A DNA stretch of 64,000 nt, from positions 24,627,501 through 24,691,500 of the forward strand of contig NC_065577.1 of assembly GCF_937616625.2 (NCBI RefSeq). The letters run 5' to 3'. Made by a program: the position numbers and the translations under genes. Shown one piece after another: positions 21,363 through 34,600 of this stretch (positions are counted from its first letter, which is position 1; each line of letters begins with the position of its first letter). The stretch comes from Mercurialis annua (Eukaryota; Streptophyta; Magnoliopsida; Malpighiales; Euphorbiaceae). The notes under the pieces were generated by a model that was not told the origin of the DNA, made no database searches, and saw only the letters and a program-made list of their open reading frames with translations.

Positions 21363-24347
21363 TGTAATATCCCGGAGTTTTCTTTTTATTTTCTATATGT
21401 GTTTTCGGAAATAACTTGAGTTTCGGGTGGCGGTTAGATTCGTAAATTAAATTTTTGGTTCGATTCTTTTTTCGGTTTCGCTTTTGGGTCCTATCGCCTT
21501 GTGGTTCAACCAAAAGGTTGAACCACTGCCCTTGAATCAGGTCTTGAAAAAGACCTGATCAAAAATTGTTGGGTCTCGTTCGGGAATAGGAATTATCGAA
21601 CGAGACACAAGCTTTTGGGCTGAGTCTCGTTCGAGAATTCCAAGTTCCCGAACGAGAACTCATCAGTGCAGGCTGGTCTCGTTCGAGACCAGCAGCACCC
21701 TTCCATGAGGGGCACTTTGGACCTTATTTCCTTCTATTTTCTGACCCCTAAATATGTAAAACTTAAACCCTAATCATTCACCACGCTGCAAACAATTCAT
21801 AGCAATCATTCCTTTCCGTTTTCGCTGAGAAATCGCTAGCCGTAATCTCTTCCGAAGTTGACTGAAAATTTCGGTAAACTTTCTTTCATAATTTCAGTTT
21901 TCTTTTAGTTTGGACGACTTTCAGTGTTTTGATCCGTGTGTATTCGTTTCTAGATCGAAACTGAAACCGATTGATCTCAGGCGTTCTAGACTCGTATACC
22001 TTCGATTCTACTCATTCGCTTCGCTTAACGGTACGCCGTTGATCTCATTCTTTTGCCGTTCGTTTTATCGTATTTGAATGCTATCTAAATTCTGTTTTCT
22101 TTTGATGTTTTCTGCCGTTGTTCTTGAGCCAAGCCTTGATTCTTTTTTATTGTTAATTAACTTAATTGTGTTTTGGGTTAATGAGATTGCTTGAATTCAT
22201 GGCTGTCTAACCGTCGTCGATTCACCATTTAACAAATTCCGTTGTCGCCGTGAAATTTCTATAATTCAGTATCGTGCTCTTGATCTTTTATGGTTAGTTA
22301 GGTAACGTTAATATGGATTAAGATTGATGTTATGGGTTGAATCTTTTATGGCTTGGGGTTAAAGATTGATGATTGTTATAGGATTAGAAATCTTGAATTC
22401 AAATCCTGCAAGTTTGGGTTTCTGTTCGTGTTCTTGGCTATGAATGTGAAGAAGATGATGACATGTCTATGTTTGGTTGGCTGTTTGGATTTGTTTTTGG
22501 CTAAAGGATTGTTTTGGTCACTGAATTGTTATGAGTTAATTAAATGAATCCCTTAAGTTAAATTCATTTAGTTTCGATAATAATTTTTGATTTTAATTGG
22601 ACAATTTGTGTACGTAATTGTTATAACTTAAATTAATATAATTACTCGGGTAATTATAGGTAATTTTAATTGAAATGTCTATTTTGGCTAATTGGCGATT
22701 TAGTCCCTAAAAGTTTCTAAAGCTATTTTTTTTAGCTAAATTATAACTCTTGGACTTCTAATGGATTTTCTAATTAGTAAATTAAGAGTGGGAGATTAAT
22801 TTGATTTTATATTTGACTAAAGTATCATTTAGTCCTTAGTTGGCTAAAATGCAATTTAGTCCCTATTTGGCAAAAGTACAGTTTAGCCCTTAGTTGGTTA
22901 AAATACAATTTAGTCCCTAAACTTTTATGATTTATCTAATTAAGTTTTTGGGTTGTAACTTGGGTTACTTGAACTATAAGATATTAAATTCTATTTTAAT
23001 ATAGATAATTGTTTTATCAAGTATCTTTAATTTATAAACTCGGGTTTATAAAATTAATAAGTTTTGTTTGGGTGAGACTATGGTCGCCCGACAAGTGGGA
23101 AGAAGCTTGGTAGTTTTTAATAACTCGGCTGACTCACTGATACGGATTTTTAACTTGGGTTAAATTAATTTGTTTATTAAATTACTAAAATTGTAATTTA
23201 ATATATAATTAATATGATTTGTATTCTATATCTTGAATTATATTTGGAATGCATTTAATATAAGTGTTTATTAAATGTGGTTTGGTTTTGCGTTGTGCTA
23301 GTCCTATGTGTTGTCTAGTACTCTTTAGAGTTAGGGTCTGATTTTAATTATGATTTTAATATTTTATTTAGACCCGTCGACTGTTCGTATTTCAGAGGCG
23401 AACCAGAGTTAGATTGCTTGTCAGGATCACGTGGATTTAGCAAGCAGTGAGTTTATATATCTATTTACCTCTTTATTAAGCAACTATTATATTTTGTATA
23501 TCTGTATATGTATAAACAGCTTTCGAACTGTTTTCGGCATTGTGGATTTGATTTGGAACGTGCTACTCGATGGGCATCATCGGGACTGCGTGCGCACCGG
23601 TAATGATTATGGTATTGAGGTAGGTTTGAGCTACGTCTCACCTTAGTGAGGGCACCGGTGGAAGATACGTCTCCTGGGCTCACTATTTATTAAGTGATAG
23701 TCGGGGATCGGTTATTGAGATACGTCTCACCGACACGACAATGGATTTAGAATTGTGGTTTAGGGTTTCATTGATGATCCATAATGAAAATGTTTTATTA
23801 AACGTTTTTAAAGGTTTTTAACTTAATAAATGTAAATGGTTATATAAACTCTACTCAGTAAATCTGACCCCGTTGTTTTCCCAAATTTTCCAGGTTTATG
23901 ATTTGAGCGTTTGGTCGATCTCCGTTTCTTCATTCTCGGAGGTTCTTTATTTATTTCAGAAATAAAGTGTCGAACTATTTTATACTCTTAGACCGCAGTA
24001 GTAGTTTCATATTATTCATTTCTTAGTCTTACGTTTATATTTTAGACTATTGTTGTTGGATTGGTCCAACTATTACTTATCGCTTGTGGCATGATTACAG
24101 TGTTATGGCATTTATATTATATTGCCATGTTGGAGTTTATTTGAGATTAAGCGTACTTTAAATATAAGCTGTTTATCTGTACTGCTAGATTAGGCTGAAG
24201 TCTCGGTTGCCCCCGAGCATGTGATTTTCTGCAGGTACTTTGTTTTAAATGTATCTAAGTTGTTATCCGCAAGGCTTGCTACGGGTTTTGGTACAACCAT
24301 ACCCATACCCTAGCGCCGGTCACGATTCATGAAAATGGGTCGTGACA
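21363..24347 (+). mobile_element. Solo LTR B (2985 bp), chromovirus family
   Basis: A single LTR from TGTAATATCCCGG to GGGTCGTGACA, flanked by the 5-bp duplication CCTAT, with no internal region. It is what remains after recombination between the two LTRs of a full element. It shares with LTR A the dyad cassette (21501-21693), a TTAGTCC minisatellite (about 22797-22925), a threefold block in the same place as in A but of a different word (GATACGTCTC-like, about 23620-23740), and the terminal hairpin CTCGGTTGCCCCCGAG. The middle is diverged from A, C and E, so it belongs to a separate subfamily. The open frames of 64-72 residues inside have no recognisable domain and are not called. Confidence 0.92.
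21501..21693. promoter_or_regulatory. Dyad cassette in solo LTR B
   Basis: Perfect dyads at 21501-21511/21516-21526 (GTGGTTCAACC), 21536-21545/21550-21559 (ATCAGGTCTT), 21573-21582/21597-21606 (GTCTCGTTCG) and 21672-21681/21684-21693 (GCTGGTCTCG). Both arms of each dyad differ together from the matching dyads of A and C. Confidence 0.8.
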
Positions 24348-24352
24348 CCTAT
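24348..24352. repeat. Target-site duplication of solo LTR B, right copy
   Basis: CCTAT, identical to 21358-21362. Confidence 0.9.
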
Positions 24353-27300
24353 CCAAACATTTAAAACGTTAGGAAACAAATCCAAACGTTTCACCTTTTT
24401 AGCGAGGTAAGCCAAACATTTACAAAAGTTACGAAACAAAACCAAACGTTTCCCCATTTTAGCGATTTTAGCCAAACGTTTACAAACTTTGCTAAACAAA
24501 TACAAGCATTTCACCTTTTTTGCGATTTAACCAAAACCTTTACAAATGTTACGAAATAAAACGTTTCACCTTTTTAGCGATTTAAGCCAGACATTTAAAA
24601 CGTTACGAAACCAATCCAAACGTTTAAAATGTTACGAAACAAATCCAAACGTTTCACCTTTTTAGAAATTTATGCTAAACCTTTAAAACGTTACGAAACC
24701 AATCCAAATGTTTAAAACGTTATGAAAGAAATCCAAACGTTTCGCCTTTTTAGAAATTTATGCCAAACGTTTACAAACGTTACGAAACCTAAAACGTTAC
24801 GAAACAAATCCAAACGTTTCACCTTTTTAGCGATTTAAGCCAAACATTTATTACGTTACCAAACCAATCCAAACGTTTAAAACGTTATGAAACAAATCCA
24901 AACGTTTCAGATTTTTAGCAATTTACGCCAATCGTTTACAAACGTTACGAAACACATCCAAATGTTTCACCTTTTTAGCGATTTAAGCCAAAAGATTAAA
25001 ACCAATCCAAACGTTTTCCCATTTTAGGGATTTAAGTCAAATGTTTACAAACGTTACGAAACCAAAAACGTTATGAAATTAATCCAAATGTTCACCTTTT
25101 TAACGATTAAAGCCAAACGTTCATAAACGTTACAAAACCAAAACTTTTCACCCTTTTAGAGATGTAAGACAAACGTTTAAAACGTAACGAAACAAATCCA
25201 AACATTTACACCTTTTTAGCGAATTAAGCCAAACATTTAAAACGTTACTAAACCAATTCAAGCGTTTAAAACATTATGAAACAAATCCAAACGTTACACC
25301 TTTTTAGCGATTTAATCCAAACATTTACAAACGCTACGAAAAAAATCTAAACGTTTCCCCTTTTTAGTGATTTAATCCAAACGTTTACTAACGCTACGAA
25401 ACAAATCCAAATGTTTCTCCTCTCTAGCGATTTTAGCTAAATGTTTACAAACGATACAAAACAAATCGAAACGTTTCACCTTTTTAGCGATTTAAGACGA
25501 AAGTTTAAAACGTTACAAAACCAATCCAAACATTTACAAACGTTACGAACCAAATCCAAACGTTTCACCTTTTTAGAGATTTAAGCCAAACGTTTGAAAT
25601 GTTACGAAACAAATCCTAACGTTTACCCTTTTTAGCGATATAAGCCAAATGTTTACATACGTTAAAAAACCAATCCAAATGTTCAAAACATTACAAAAAA
25701 AATCCTTACGTTTCCCTTTTTAGCAATTTAAGCCAAACGTTTACAAACGTTACGAAATAAATCAAATGTTTCACCTTTTTAGCAATTTAAGTCAAGCGTT
25801 TACAAACATTACAAAACAAATCCAAAAAGTTTTACCTTTTTAGCGATTGAAGCCAAACGTTTACAAACGTTATGAAACAAATCCAAACGTTTCCTTTTTA
25901 GCGATTTTAGCCAAATGTTTACAAACGTTACGGAACGAATCCAAATGTTTCGTCTTTTCAGGATTTAGGCCAAACGTTACAAAACAAATCCAAACGTTTC
26001 GCCTTTCTAGCGATTTAAGCCAAACGTTTAGAAATGTTTCCAAACAAATCCAAACGTTTCACCTTTTTAGCGATTGAAGCCGAACGTTTAAAACGTTACG
26101 AAACCAATCCAAACGTATAAAACATTACGAAACAAATCCAAATGTATCACCTTTTTAGCGAGTTAAGCCAAACGTTTACTATAATTACGAAACAAAACGA
26201 AACGTTTCGCCATTTTAATAATTTATGAATGATGTATACAAACTTTACAAAACAAATCCAAACGTTTCACCTTTTTAGCTAATTTAAGCCAAACGTTTAC
26301 AAACATTACCAAATAAATCCAAATGTTTAAAACGTTACGAAACCAATCCAAACATTTAAAACATTACGAAAAAATCCAAACGTTTAACCTTTTTGGCGAG
26401 TTAAGCCAAACATTTACAAACGTTACAAAACAAAACCAAAGGTTTCACCATTTTAGCGGTTTTATCCAAACGTTTACAAACTTTACAAAACAAATACAAG
26501 CGTTTCATATTTTTAGAGATTTAAGCAAATGCTTTACAAATGTTACGAAACAAAAACAAATGTTTCACCTTTTTAGCGATTTAAGCCAGACATTTAAAAC
26601 GTTACGAAAACAATCCAAACGTTGAAAATGTTACGAAACAAATCCAAACATTTCACCTTTTTAGCGATTTAAGCTAAACCCTTAAAACGTTACGAAACCA
26701 ATCCAAACGTTTAAAACGTTACGAAACAAATCAAAACGTTTCACCTTTTGAGCGATTTAAGCCAAACATATAAAACGTTACAAAACTTATCCAAACGTTT
26801 AAAACGTTACGAAATAAATCCAAATGTTTCAACTTTTTAGCGATTTAAGCGAAACGTTAACAAACGTTGCGAAACGCATCCAAATGTTTCACCTTTTTAG
26901 CGATTTAAGCCAAAAGATTAAAACGTTACAAATCCAATCCAAACGTTTCCCCTTTTTAGGGATTTAAGTCAAATGTTTACAAACATTACGAAACCAAAAA
27001 CGTTACGAAATTAATCCAAATGTTTCACCTTTTTAGCGATTTAAGCCAAACGTTTACAAACGTTACAAAACAAATTCAAAATTTTCAACTTTTTTGTAAT
27101 TTAAGCGAAACGTTTACAAACGTTACAAAACCAAAACTTTTCACCTTTTTAGCGATGTAAGCCCAACGTTTAAAACATTACGAAGCAAATCCAAACATTT
27201 CACCTTTTTAGCGATTTAAGCCAAACGTTTACAAATGTTACAAAAAAATCCAAACATTTCACCTTTTTAGCGAATTAAGCCAAACATTTAAAACGTTAAA

Positions 27301-27362
27301 AAACCAATTCAAGCGTTTAAAACATTACGAAACAAATCCAAACGTTTCACCTCCTTAGCGAT
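24353..27362 (+). repeat. Satellite array, forward orientation
   Basis: 3 kb of the same satellite, with frequent AAAACGTTACGAAACCAAT sub-repeats and a related pair of blocks (about 24.58-25.2 kb and 26.57-27.2 kb, offset near 2 kb) that look like diverged duplicates. No gene. Confidence 0.95.
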
Positions 27363-27367
27363 TTAAT
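27363..27367. repeat. Target-site duplication of element C, left copy
   Basis: TTAAT directly before the left LTR; repeated at 38560-38564. Confidence 0.92.
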
Positions 27368-30254
27368 TGTCACGGCCCATTTTCATGAATCGCGACCGGC
27401 GCTAGGGTATGGGTAATGTAGTACCGAAACCCGTAGCTAGCCTATCATTTAACACATAAACACATAAACCTGCAGAAAACCAATGCTCGGGGGCAACCGA
27501 GACTTCAGCCTAAAACTAGCAGTTATAATATTCAACAGTTAATATAACATGCTTATCCAATTCTGAGTCTAAAAATAGGCATGACATAAATATTCCGAAA
27601 TAATTATATAACATGCCAGAGCAATATAACTAGTCAGACTAATCCGACAAACAACTGTAATAATAATAAAGACGTCTAGTCAACTACTGCGGTCTAAGAA
27701 TAAAATAGTTTGACAGTTTATCAAAATAAATAGAACCTCCGAGGAAAAGTAAATGCGGAGATCACCAGACTCTCTCAGATCATAACCCTGGGAAAAATTG
27801 GGAAAACAACGGGGTCAGATATACTGAGATGAGTTCATACCACTATTTACATTTATTAAGTGGAAAACCTTTAAAACGTTTAAAACATTTAATAACGATA
27901 TTACAGATAATAGTTGGAACCCTAATCCACAATTCTAAATAATAATCATAATCCAATAGGTCTGGTCCCGAGAGCTGAGCTACACCGAGTTACCACTGAC
28001 CACACTTATACCAGAGTCCCGAGAGCTGAGCTACACCGAGTTACTCTACCTGGTCCCGAGAGCTATGCTCACACCGAGTTACCACATTTCCATATATACC
28101 TTACCCAGATCAATACCGGTGCGCACGCAGTCCTAATGATGCCCATTAGGTAGCATGTTTCAACTAAGAGCCATAATATAAAAACAGTTCGAAATGTACG
28201 TACAGTATATATATATAATATTAAAATAACAATTTACTTAATAAAGCGGTAAATAGTAAATATAAACTCACTGCTTGCTAGTCCACGTGAATACCGGCAA
28301 GCAACTAATCCTGGTTCGCCTCTAAAGCACGAACAGTAGACGGGTCTAGACAAATAAAATAATTATTAAAAACAGACCCTAACTCTAGAGAGTACTAGAC
28401 ACCACATAGGACTAGCACAAATCACATGTCGGAATAAACAATTCAAAGCACACACAAATAATACCCATAAGGTAAATAAAGCCCAATTAATATAAGTCTA
28501 CTGAGTTCCCGCTTAAAATCCAATTTATAAATATTATTTAATAACCTTAAATAATAAATAATTTCCAAATAGTGAGTTAGCCGAGTTACCAATAACTACC
28601 AAGCTAACCTCACTGGTCGGGTGACCCAAGTCTAACCCGACTCAAAACAATTATCAATATAAACCCAAGTTCATATTTATAAAATAAATTAACAAAATAA
28701 ATAACCATTTTTAAAAGCGGAACTCAATAACTTCAATTCTAAGTAACCCAAGTTACAAATCAAAAACCTAATCCTTTTAAGTTAATAAAAGTTTAGGGAC
28801 TAAATCGTACTTTAACCAATTAGGGGCTAAACTGTACTTTTGCCAAAAAGGGACTAAATTGTACTTTAGTCGATTTGATATCCGAAATCAAATCAATTGC
28901 TTTTGTTTATAGTTAAAATAAAATATAAATTTACTTATCACAAATCCACTTAATTAAGTATATAAAAAAAAATAAGTTCAGGGACTCAATTGTAATTTAG
29001 CCAACTTTTGAAAAAAAAACGACATTAGAGGGCAAATATAATTACCCGAGTAATTATATTAACTTAAATTACAATAACTATCATTCACAATTTGTTAATT
29101 AAAAATCAAATCAAAATCCTATTTATTATCAATTAAATGACCAAGTTAAACCTAAAGGATTTCTTTGAATTACACAAACAATATTCATTATCAATGTGGC
29201 CATTTGACCATCTTCCTCCTTTAAACACACTAATCCCCGCCTAGTTGAAACCTATGTTACTGAACCATGGAATTTATACATACAACAAGAATTAAATCTT
29301 ACAAAAGCATGTAATCAGTTATCAAACCAAGATCAACATATAACATCTCCATTACATCTTATACATCAACACCAAGAACCCATCAAAACATTACTGCCGA
29401 ACCTTATTCAATCCGAGAACGAAGAACAAATATATAACAATGGATAGATACTCATTGAAAGCTTAAACTAACAATAACCCGAAAGATATATAATCAAATA
29501 CAAGCAAAATCATAGCAAAAAGGAATTGAATCAATCGGCATAACCACAAATACCAAGAACAGTGTATAGCATTCCTAAAACGGAAACCGTACGGCGATTG
29601 AAACGGGATCGATTACGTACCGTTTAGCAAAACCGAGATAGAGAAACGTAGGGAATTGAGTCTAGAACGTCTGAGATCAAACGGTTTTGATTTCGACCTA
29701 GAAACGAATGAGAACGACTCAAATTACGTAATGCCGTTTCAAAACAAAATCTGAAAATCAAAGGAATTATGAACACTTACTGAACAACAACTTTGGAGGA
29801 TGATTACGGATTCGATACTCAGCGAAAGAACGAAAGGAGAGTGGCTAGGGTTAGATTGCAGTGTGATCTAGGTTTTCTATGAAGAAATCGACTTAAAATA
29901 ACGTAGGGAAGTGCGCCGTAAACGAGCTCGAAGTGGGCCAAATGGATGGGTCCAAAAGAATGGCCTGGTCTCGAACGAGACCAGGCCTGCAGATGGATTC
30001 TCGTTAGAGAATCCTTGGATTCTCGAACGAGAATCATCGTTTTTCTCAGGTGTCAATTGAGACCTGAGTCAAACGGAAGTGGTTCAACCACTTCGGTTGA
30101 ACCACAACCCAAAGAAGGAATATTTTTTTTTTAAACCGAACAAAAAATGAATCGAACCACAATTAATTTACGAAACTTCAAATACCCCTCAAAACACATC
30201 CGGAACCACGTCGGAAATTAACAAAATAAATTCAAAATTTTACGGGATATTACA
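27368..30254 (-). repeat. 3' LTR of element C (2887 bp)
   Basis: Nearly identical to 35685-38559. On the plus strand it reads TGTCACGGCCC to GGGATATTACA. Its copy of the dyad cassette (about 29964-30108) carries changes that break two dyads which are perfect in the 5' LTR (one base in the GATTCTCG pair, one in the AGGTCTC pair). Confidence 0.95.
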
Positions 30255-30266
30255 TTCTCCCCAACT
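30255..30266 (-). other. Polypurine tract of element C
   Basis: AGTTGGGGAGAA on the minus strand, directly adjoining the 3' LTR. Confidence 0.85.
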
Positions 30267-30372
30267 AATTAAAAATTCGTCCTCGAATTTATCACGACAA
30301 GTAAATCACATCAGAACAACACGTAACACAAGTAAAAATTATAAAAAATCACAGAAATCAAGATATCGTACC
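30267..30372 (-). other. 3' untranslated spacer of element C
   Basis: AT-rich stretch between the chromodomain stop and the polypurine tract, matching the spacer of element A. No coding signal. Confidence 0.7.
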
Positions 30373-30590
30373 TCACGGAAATAGAAAAGGATAGCGATTC
30401 CGCATATCTAACTCGGTCTCCCAAGTACACTCCTCTACAGAATGATTGCGCCAGAGAACTTTGACCATCGAAATCTCCTTGTTCCGCAATTTACGCACCT
30501 GCGTATCAACAATCTCAACTGGCTGTTCCTCATAGGACAGCTCCTGGTCAATCTCAACACTCTGAGGCACAATCACGTGCGAAGGATCAT
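30373..30590 (-). pseudogene. Chromodomain segment of integrase, out of frame (element C)
   Basis: This encodes the last 68 residues or so of the polyprotein, including VRKLRNKEISMVKVLWRN, EECTWETELDMRNRYPFLF and a stop at 30373-30375. It is the chromodomain typical of chromoviruses, expected to tether the integrase to modified histone H3. A 1-bp insertion near 30590, relative to element A at 4397-4403, shifts the pol frame into a stop at 30587-30589. The domain is therefore separated from the integrase. A methionine occurs at 30576, but translation from it is unlikely to be biologically meaningful. Confidence 0.88.
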
Positions 30591-33500
30591 AAAACGCACT
30601 TTCTCAACATAGAAACGTGAAACACCGGATGTACTAACGACATGTCTGGCGGTAGAACCAGACGATAAGCCACAGCTCCAATCCTCTCCGAAATCTCATA
30701 AGGACCAATATACCTCGGTGCCAACTTTCCCTTGACACCAAAACGAACCACGCCTTTCATAGGCGATACCCGAAGAAATACGAAATCACCAACCTGGAAC
30801 TCAATGTCTTTCCTCTTCGGATCAGCATAACTCTTGTGCCGACTAAAAGCTGTCTCTAACCTCCGCTTGATCAACGGTACCTTCTCTGAGGTAATCTGAA
30901 TAATCTCAGCTCCTGAGAGCTTACGCTCTCCAACCTCCTCCCAACAGATAGGAGATCTACACTTGCGCCCGTACAAAGCCTCATACGGCGCCATCTCGAT
31001 ACTCGCATGGTAACTGTTGTTGTAAGAAAACTCAATCAACGGCAGATGAGTATCCCAGCTACCCTGAAAATCGAGAACACACATCCTAAGCATATCCTCC
31101 AACGTCTGAATGGTCCTCTCAGACTGACCGTCAGTCTGAGGATGAAAAGCTGTACTGAAATCCAACCGAGAACCCAAGGATTCCTGTAACGCTTTCCAAA
31201 ACCTCGAAGTAAACACATAACCTCTGTCTGAAACAATAGAAACCGGTACACCATGCAAACTGACAATCCTGTCGATGTACAACTGAGCCAACCTCGAAGC
31301 AGTAAACGAGACCTTAATCGGAAGGAAATGAGCTGACTTGGTCATACGGTCAACTATCACCCAGATGGAATCGTACCCCTGCCGAGTACGTGGTAAACCA
31401 ACCATAAAATCCATAGCAATCCGCTCCCACTTCCACTCTGGAATAGGTAGTGGTTGCAGATAACCAAAAGGTCTCTGATGCTCCAGCTTCACCTGTTGGC
31501 AAGTCAGACACTTAGAAACATACTCAGCGACATCCTTCTTCATCCCGTTCCACCAGTAGGTACCCTTAAGATCATGGTACATCTTAGTAGAACCCGGATG
31601 AATACTATAAGCAGACTTGTGCGCTTCTTCCAGAATTTGGTCCCTCAAAATATTTGAATCCGGAACACACAATCTCGAACCATGTCTCAGAACACCATCC
31701 ACAAAAGTAAACTCAGAATTTCCATCCTGCTGAACTTCCTCAATAATCCGTTTCAACTGTGGATCCTCAGCTTGTAAAGCTTTGATCCGATCAATCAAAA
31801 CGGGTTGCACTTGTAAATGTGCTAACAAACAACCAGTTTGAGAAATCTGAAAACCATAGCCTGAAGCTATCAAACTGTGCCACTCCCTAACCTTGGGTCT
31901 ACGCCCAATCTCAGAAATATGAGCCAAGCTGCCCGAAGACTTGCGACTCAACGCATCGGCTACCACATTAGCCATACCAGGATGGTATTGAATGGTACAG
32001 TCGTAGTCTTTCAGCAACTCTAGCAACCTCCTCTGCCTCAAGTTCAATTCTCTCTGATCAAAGATATATTTCAGACTCTTATGATCAGTGAAAATCTCAC
32101 AAGTAGCACCATACAAATAATGCCTCCAGATTTTCAGCGCAAAAACCACAGCTGCCAACTCTAAATCATGCGTAGGGTAATTCACCTCATGCTTCTTCAA
32201 CTGTCTGGAAGCATAGGCAATCACCTGTCCATGTTGCATCAGAACGCAACCCAAACCAATCCGAGACGCATCACAATACACTGTGAAACCATCAATGCCA
32301 GAAGGCAATGCCAAAACCGGAGCTGTAGTCAAAATCTCCTTGAGCTTCTCAAAGCTCGCCTCGCACTTGTCAGTCCACTCAAACTTGACACCCTTCTGTG
32401 TCAGTTTAGTCAAAGGTGCAGATATTCTGGAGAAATCTTGCACGAACCGACGATAGTAGCCAGCTAAACCCAGAAAACTTCTGATCTCGGTAACTGACCT
32501 TGGCCTTTGCCAATCCATGACCGCCTCAATCTTCTTCGGATCAACCTTGATCCCATCTTTCGACACCACGTGTCCTAGAAAGGTAACCTGATCCAACCAG
32601 AACTCACATTTTGAGAACTTAGCGTACAACTGATGCTCACGCAACGTCTGTAGTATAGTCCTCAAATGGTAAGCATGCTCCTCCTCACTCCGAGAATAGA
32701 TCAAAATGTCATCTATGAAGACGATAACAAATTGATCCAAAAACGGCTTGAACACTCTGTTCATCATATCCATAAACGCTGCTGGTGCGTTCGTCAGACC
32801 AAAGGACATAACCAGAAACTCAAAATGTCCATAACGAGTCCGAAAAGCAGTCTTAGGCACATCTGCATCACAGATCCGTAGCTGATGATACCCAGACCTC
32901 AAATAAATTTTGGAAAAACACTTCGCACCCTGCAACTGGTCAAACAGATCATCGATGCGAGGAAGAGGATATCTGTTCTTAACAGTAGCCTTATTCAACT
33001 GTCTGTAGTCGATACACAACCGAAAGGAACCGTCTTTCTTCTTTACAAACAGAACTGGAGCACCCCACAGAGAAGTACTCGGTATGATGAACCCGCTATC
33101 CAACAACTCTTGTAACTGGTCCTTCAACTCCTTCAGCTCTGCAGGAGCCATCCGATACGGCGGTATCGAAATCGTAGCTGTACCAGGAACCACGTCAATG
33201 CAGAACTCAATATCCCGATCAGGCGGTAATCCAGGCAATTCCTCTGGAAACACATCAGTGAACTCATTCACTATCGGAACACTATGCATATCACTACCAT
33301 CAGCCTCCAAATCACGAACCACAGCAAGAAAACCCTGGCAACCCTTGCCTAACATCCGCTTCGCCTTGATGGCGGAAATCAGATTCTTAGGTGTCTCTGC
33401 CTTTTCTCCCTGAAAGGAAAAAGGTAGATCACCTGGAATCCTGAACTCGACTGACTTCCATCGACAGTCAATAGAAGCATAATGGCGTGACAACCAGTCC

Positions 33501-34600
33501 ATCCCCAAGATAACATTAAAAGAAAGAACGTCAAGTACAATCAAATCAGCACATAATTCTCTACCCTGTATAACCACAGGACAAGAAGGATACACGATGT
33601 CCACTACTACACCTTCAGACATAGGTGTAGACACAGCTAGAGGTTCACTCAAAACAGATGGTGCCATACCCAATTTCCCAGCAAAACATGTAGATACAAA
33701 CGAATGGGTTGCACCCGCATCAAATAACACTAAGGCATCTATAAAAGAAATCGGAATGGTACCTTGCACCACAGCATTTGATGCACGCGCATCCTGAGGA
33801 GTAAGTGCGAACACTCTGGCCTGACCCTGCGGCTGCTGCTGCGAACTCTGTCTAGTACCATAACCGTTGGAACCTCTACCGCCGTTACCACGGCCACCAA
33901 GACCTCTGCCACCAGAACCACGGCCCCGCTGGCCACCAAAAGATGCTGCAGGTTGAGAGTACCCTACAGACTGTGTAAACGCAGGTCTCTGCTGCTGATA
34001 AGATGACTGCGCCACACTGGAGTTAGACGTCTGTTGTCCAGATGTCGGACACTCCCTGGAGAAATGACCCGGCTGGCCACAAGTGAAACAACCTCCAGGA
34101 GCTAACTGGCACTGACCATAATGCCTACGTCTGCAATTCTGGCAGAATGGAATGTTCGATCCACCATTGTACCCTCGTCCTGAACCACGGTTACTCCCAC
34201 CGCTACTAGAGCTGTACGGAGCACTCCTAGCACTATGCCTCCCTTTGTTGTGAGTACGACGACTCCCCTTATTGGCCTGAGAGGAGCCACTGTAGTAGTT
34301 CCCACTACCAAGCTGCACTGGGGCCTGTTGCCCCCCACTAGGAACGTCACTCTTTCCCTTTTGATTCTGGAAAGGGTCAGAGATCGTTCCAAACTGAACC
34401 ATCGAATTCTCCATCCGTCGCGCACTATCCACTAACCGGGCAAACTCCATGTTTGTCCCTATCAGCAAAGGGAGAAACTCCGAGCCTAAACCCTTAATAT
34501 AACGGTCGTTCACTCGCTCTTGATCACCCTGTAGATCTGTAGCAAACCGCCCCAAACGTACAAACTCAGTAGTGTAGTCTGTCACTGATCTATCCCCCTT
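30587..34600 (-). CDS. Pol polyprotein with gag C-terminus: zinc knuckle, protease, RT, RNase H, integrase (element C, defective)
   Basis: The long frame of about 1330 residues downstream of the gag stop. Residues are counted from the GTG codon at 34585, which is an internal codon and not a start. Domains in order: a CX2CX3HX4C motif (148-159) and a CCHC zinc knuckle (C166, C169, H174, C179); retropepsin with [10 protein letters not shown] (D289); RT with FIDD (D625, D626); RNase H (D772, E809, D834, D877); integrase zinc-binding residues H996, H1004, C1026, C1029; DDE core D1059, D1120, E1156 with DX35E spacing. RT motif A reads [10 protein letters not shown], with Tyr561 where element A and the family have the catalytic Asp, so RT should be inactive. 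The frame ends early at 30587-30589 because of a 1-bp insertion before the chromodomain. Confidence 0.95.
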   Translation of the reverse strand, partial: KGDRSVTDYTTEFVRLGRFATDLQGDQERVNDRYIKGLGSEFLPLLIGTNMEFARLVDSARRMENSMVQFGTISDPFQNQKGKSDVPSGGQQAPVQLGSGNYYSGSSQANKGSRRTHNKGRHSARSAPYSSSSGGSNRGSGRGYNGGSNIPFCQNCRRRHYGQCQLAPGGCFTCGQPGHFSRECPTSGQQTSNSSVAQSSYQQQRPAFTQSVGYSQPAASFGGQRGRGSGGRGLGGRGNGGRGSNGYGTRQSSQQQPQGQARVFALTPQDARASNAVVQGTIPISFIDALVLFDAGATHSFVSTCFAGKLGMAPSVLSEPLAVSTPMSEGVVVDIVYPSCPVVIQGRELCADLIVLDVLSFNVILGMDWLSRHYASIDCRWKSVEFRIPGDLPFSFQGEKAETPKNLISAIKAKRMLGKGCQGFLAVVRDLEADGSDMHSVPIVNEFTDVFPEELPGLPPDRDIEFCIDVVPGTATISIPPYRMAPAELKELKDQLQELLDSGFIIPSTSLWGAPVLFVKKKDGSFRLCIDYRQLNKATVKNRYPLPRIDDLFDQLQGAKCFSKIYLRSGYHQLRICDADVPKTAFRTRYGHFEFLVMSFGLTNAPAAFMDMMNRVFKPFLDQFVIVFIDDILIYSRSEEEHAYHLRTILQTLREHQLYAKFSKCEFWLDQVTFLGHVVSKDGIKVDPKKIEAVMDWQRPRSVTEIRSFLGLAGYYRRFVQDFSRISAPLTKLTQKGVKFEWTDKCEASFEKLKEILTTAPVLALPSGIDGFTVYCDASRIGLGCVLMQHGQVIAYASRQLKKHEVNYPTHDLELAAVVFALKIWRHYLYGATCEIFTDHKSLKYIFDQRELNLRQRRLLELLKDYDCTIQYHPGMANVVADALSRKSSGSLAHISEIGRRPKVREWHSLIASGYGFQISQTGCLLAHLQVQPVLIDRIKALQAEDPQLKRIIEEVQQDGNSEFTFVDGVLRHGSRLCVPDSNILRDQILEEAHKSAYSIHPGSTKMYHDLKGTYWWNGMKKDVAEYVSKCLTCQQVKLEHQRPFGYLQPLPIPEWKWERIAMDFMVGLPRTRQGYDSIWVIVDRMTKSAHFLPIKVSFTASRLAQLYIDRIVSLHGVPVSIVSDRGYVFTSRFWKALQESLGSRLDFSTAFHPQTDGQSERTIQTLEDMLRMCVLDFQGSWDTHLPLIEFSYNNSYHASIEMAPYEALYGRKCRSPICWEEVGERKLSGAEIIQITSEKVPLIKRRLETAFSRHKSYADPKRKDIEFQVGDFVFLRVSPMKGVVRFGVKGKLAPRYIGPYEISERIGAVAYRLVLPPDMSLVHPVFHVSMLRKCVL

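Noticed and set aside
22353..22547. 64-codon plus-strand frame in solo LTR B with a hydrophobic stretch
   Set aside because: Single short frame inside a non-coding LTR, not found in the related LTRs A, C or E.
31007..34435. Several plus-strand and alternative minus-strand frames of 60-109 codons inside pol of element C
   Set aside because: They overlap a long, clearly recognisable polyprotein in another frame and have no domain of their own.
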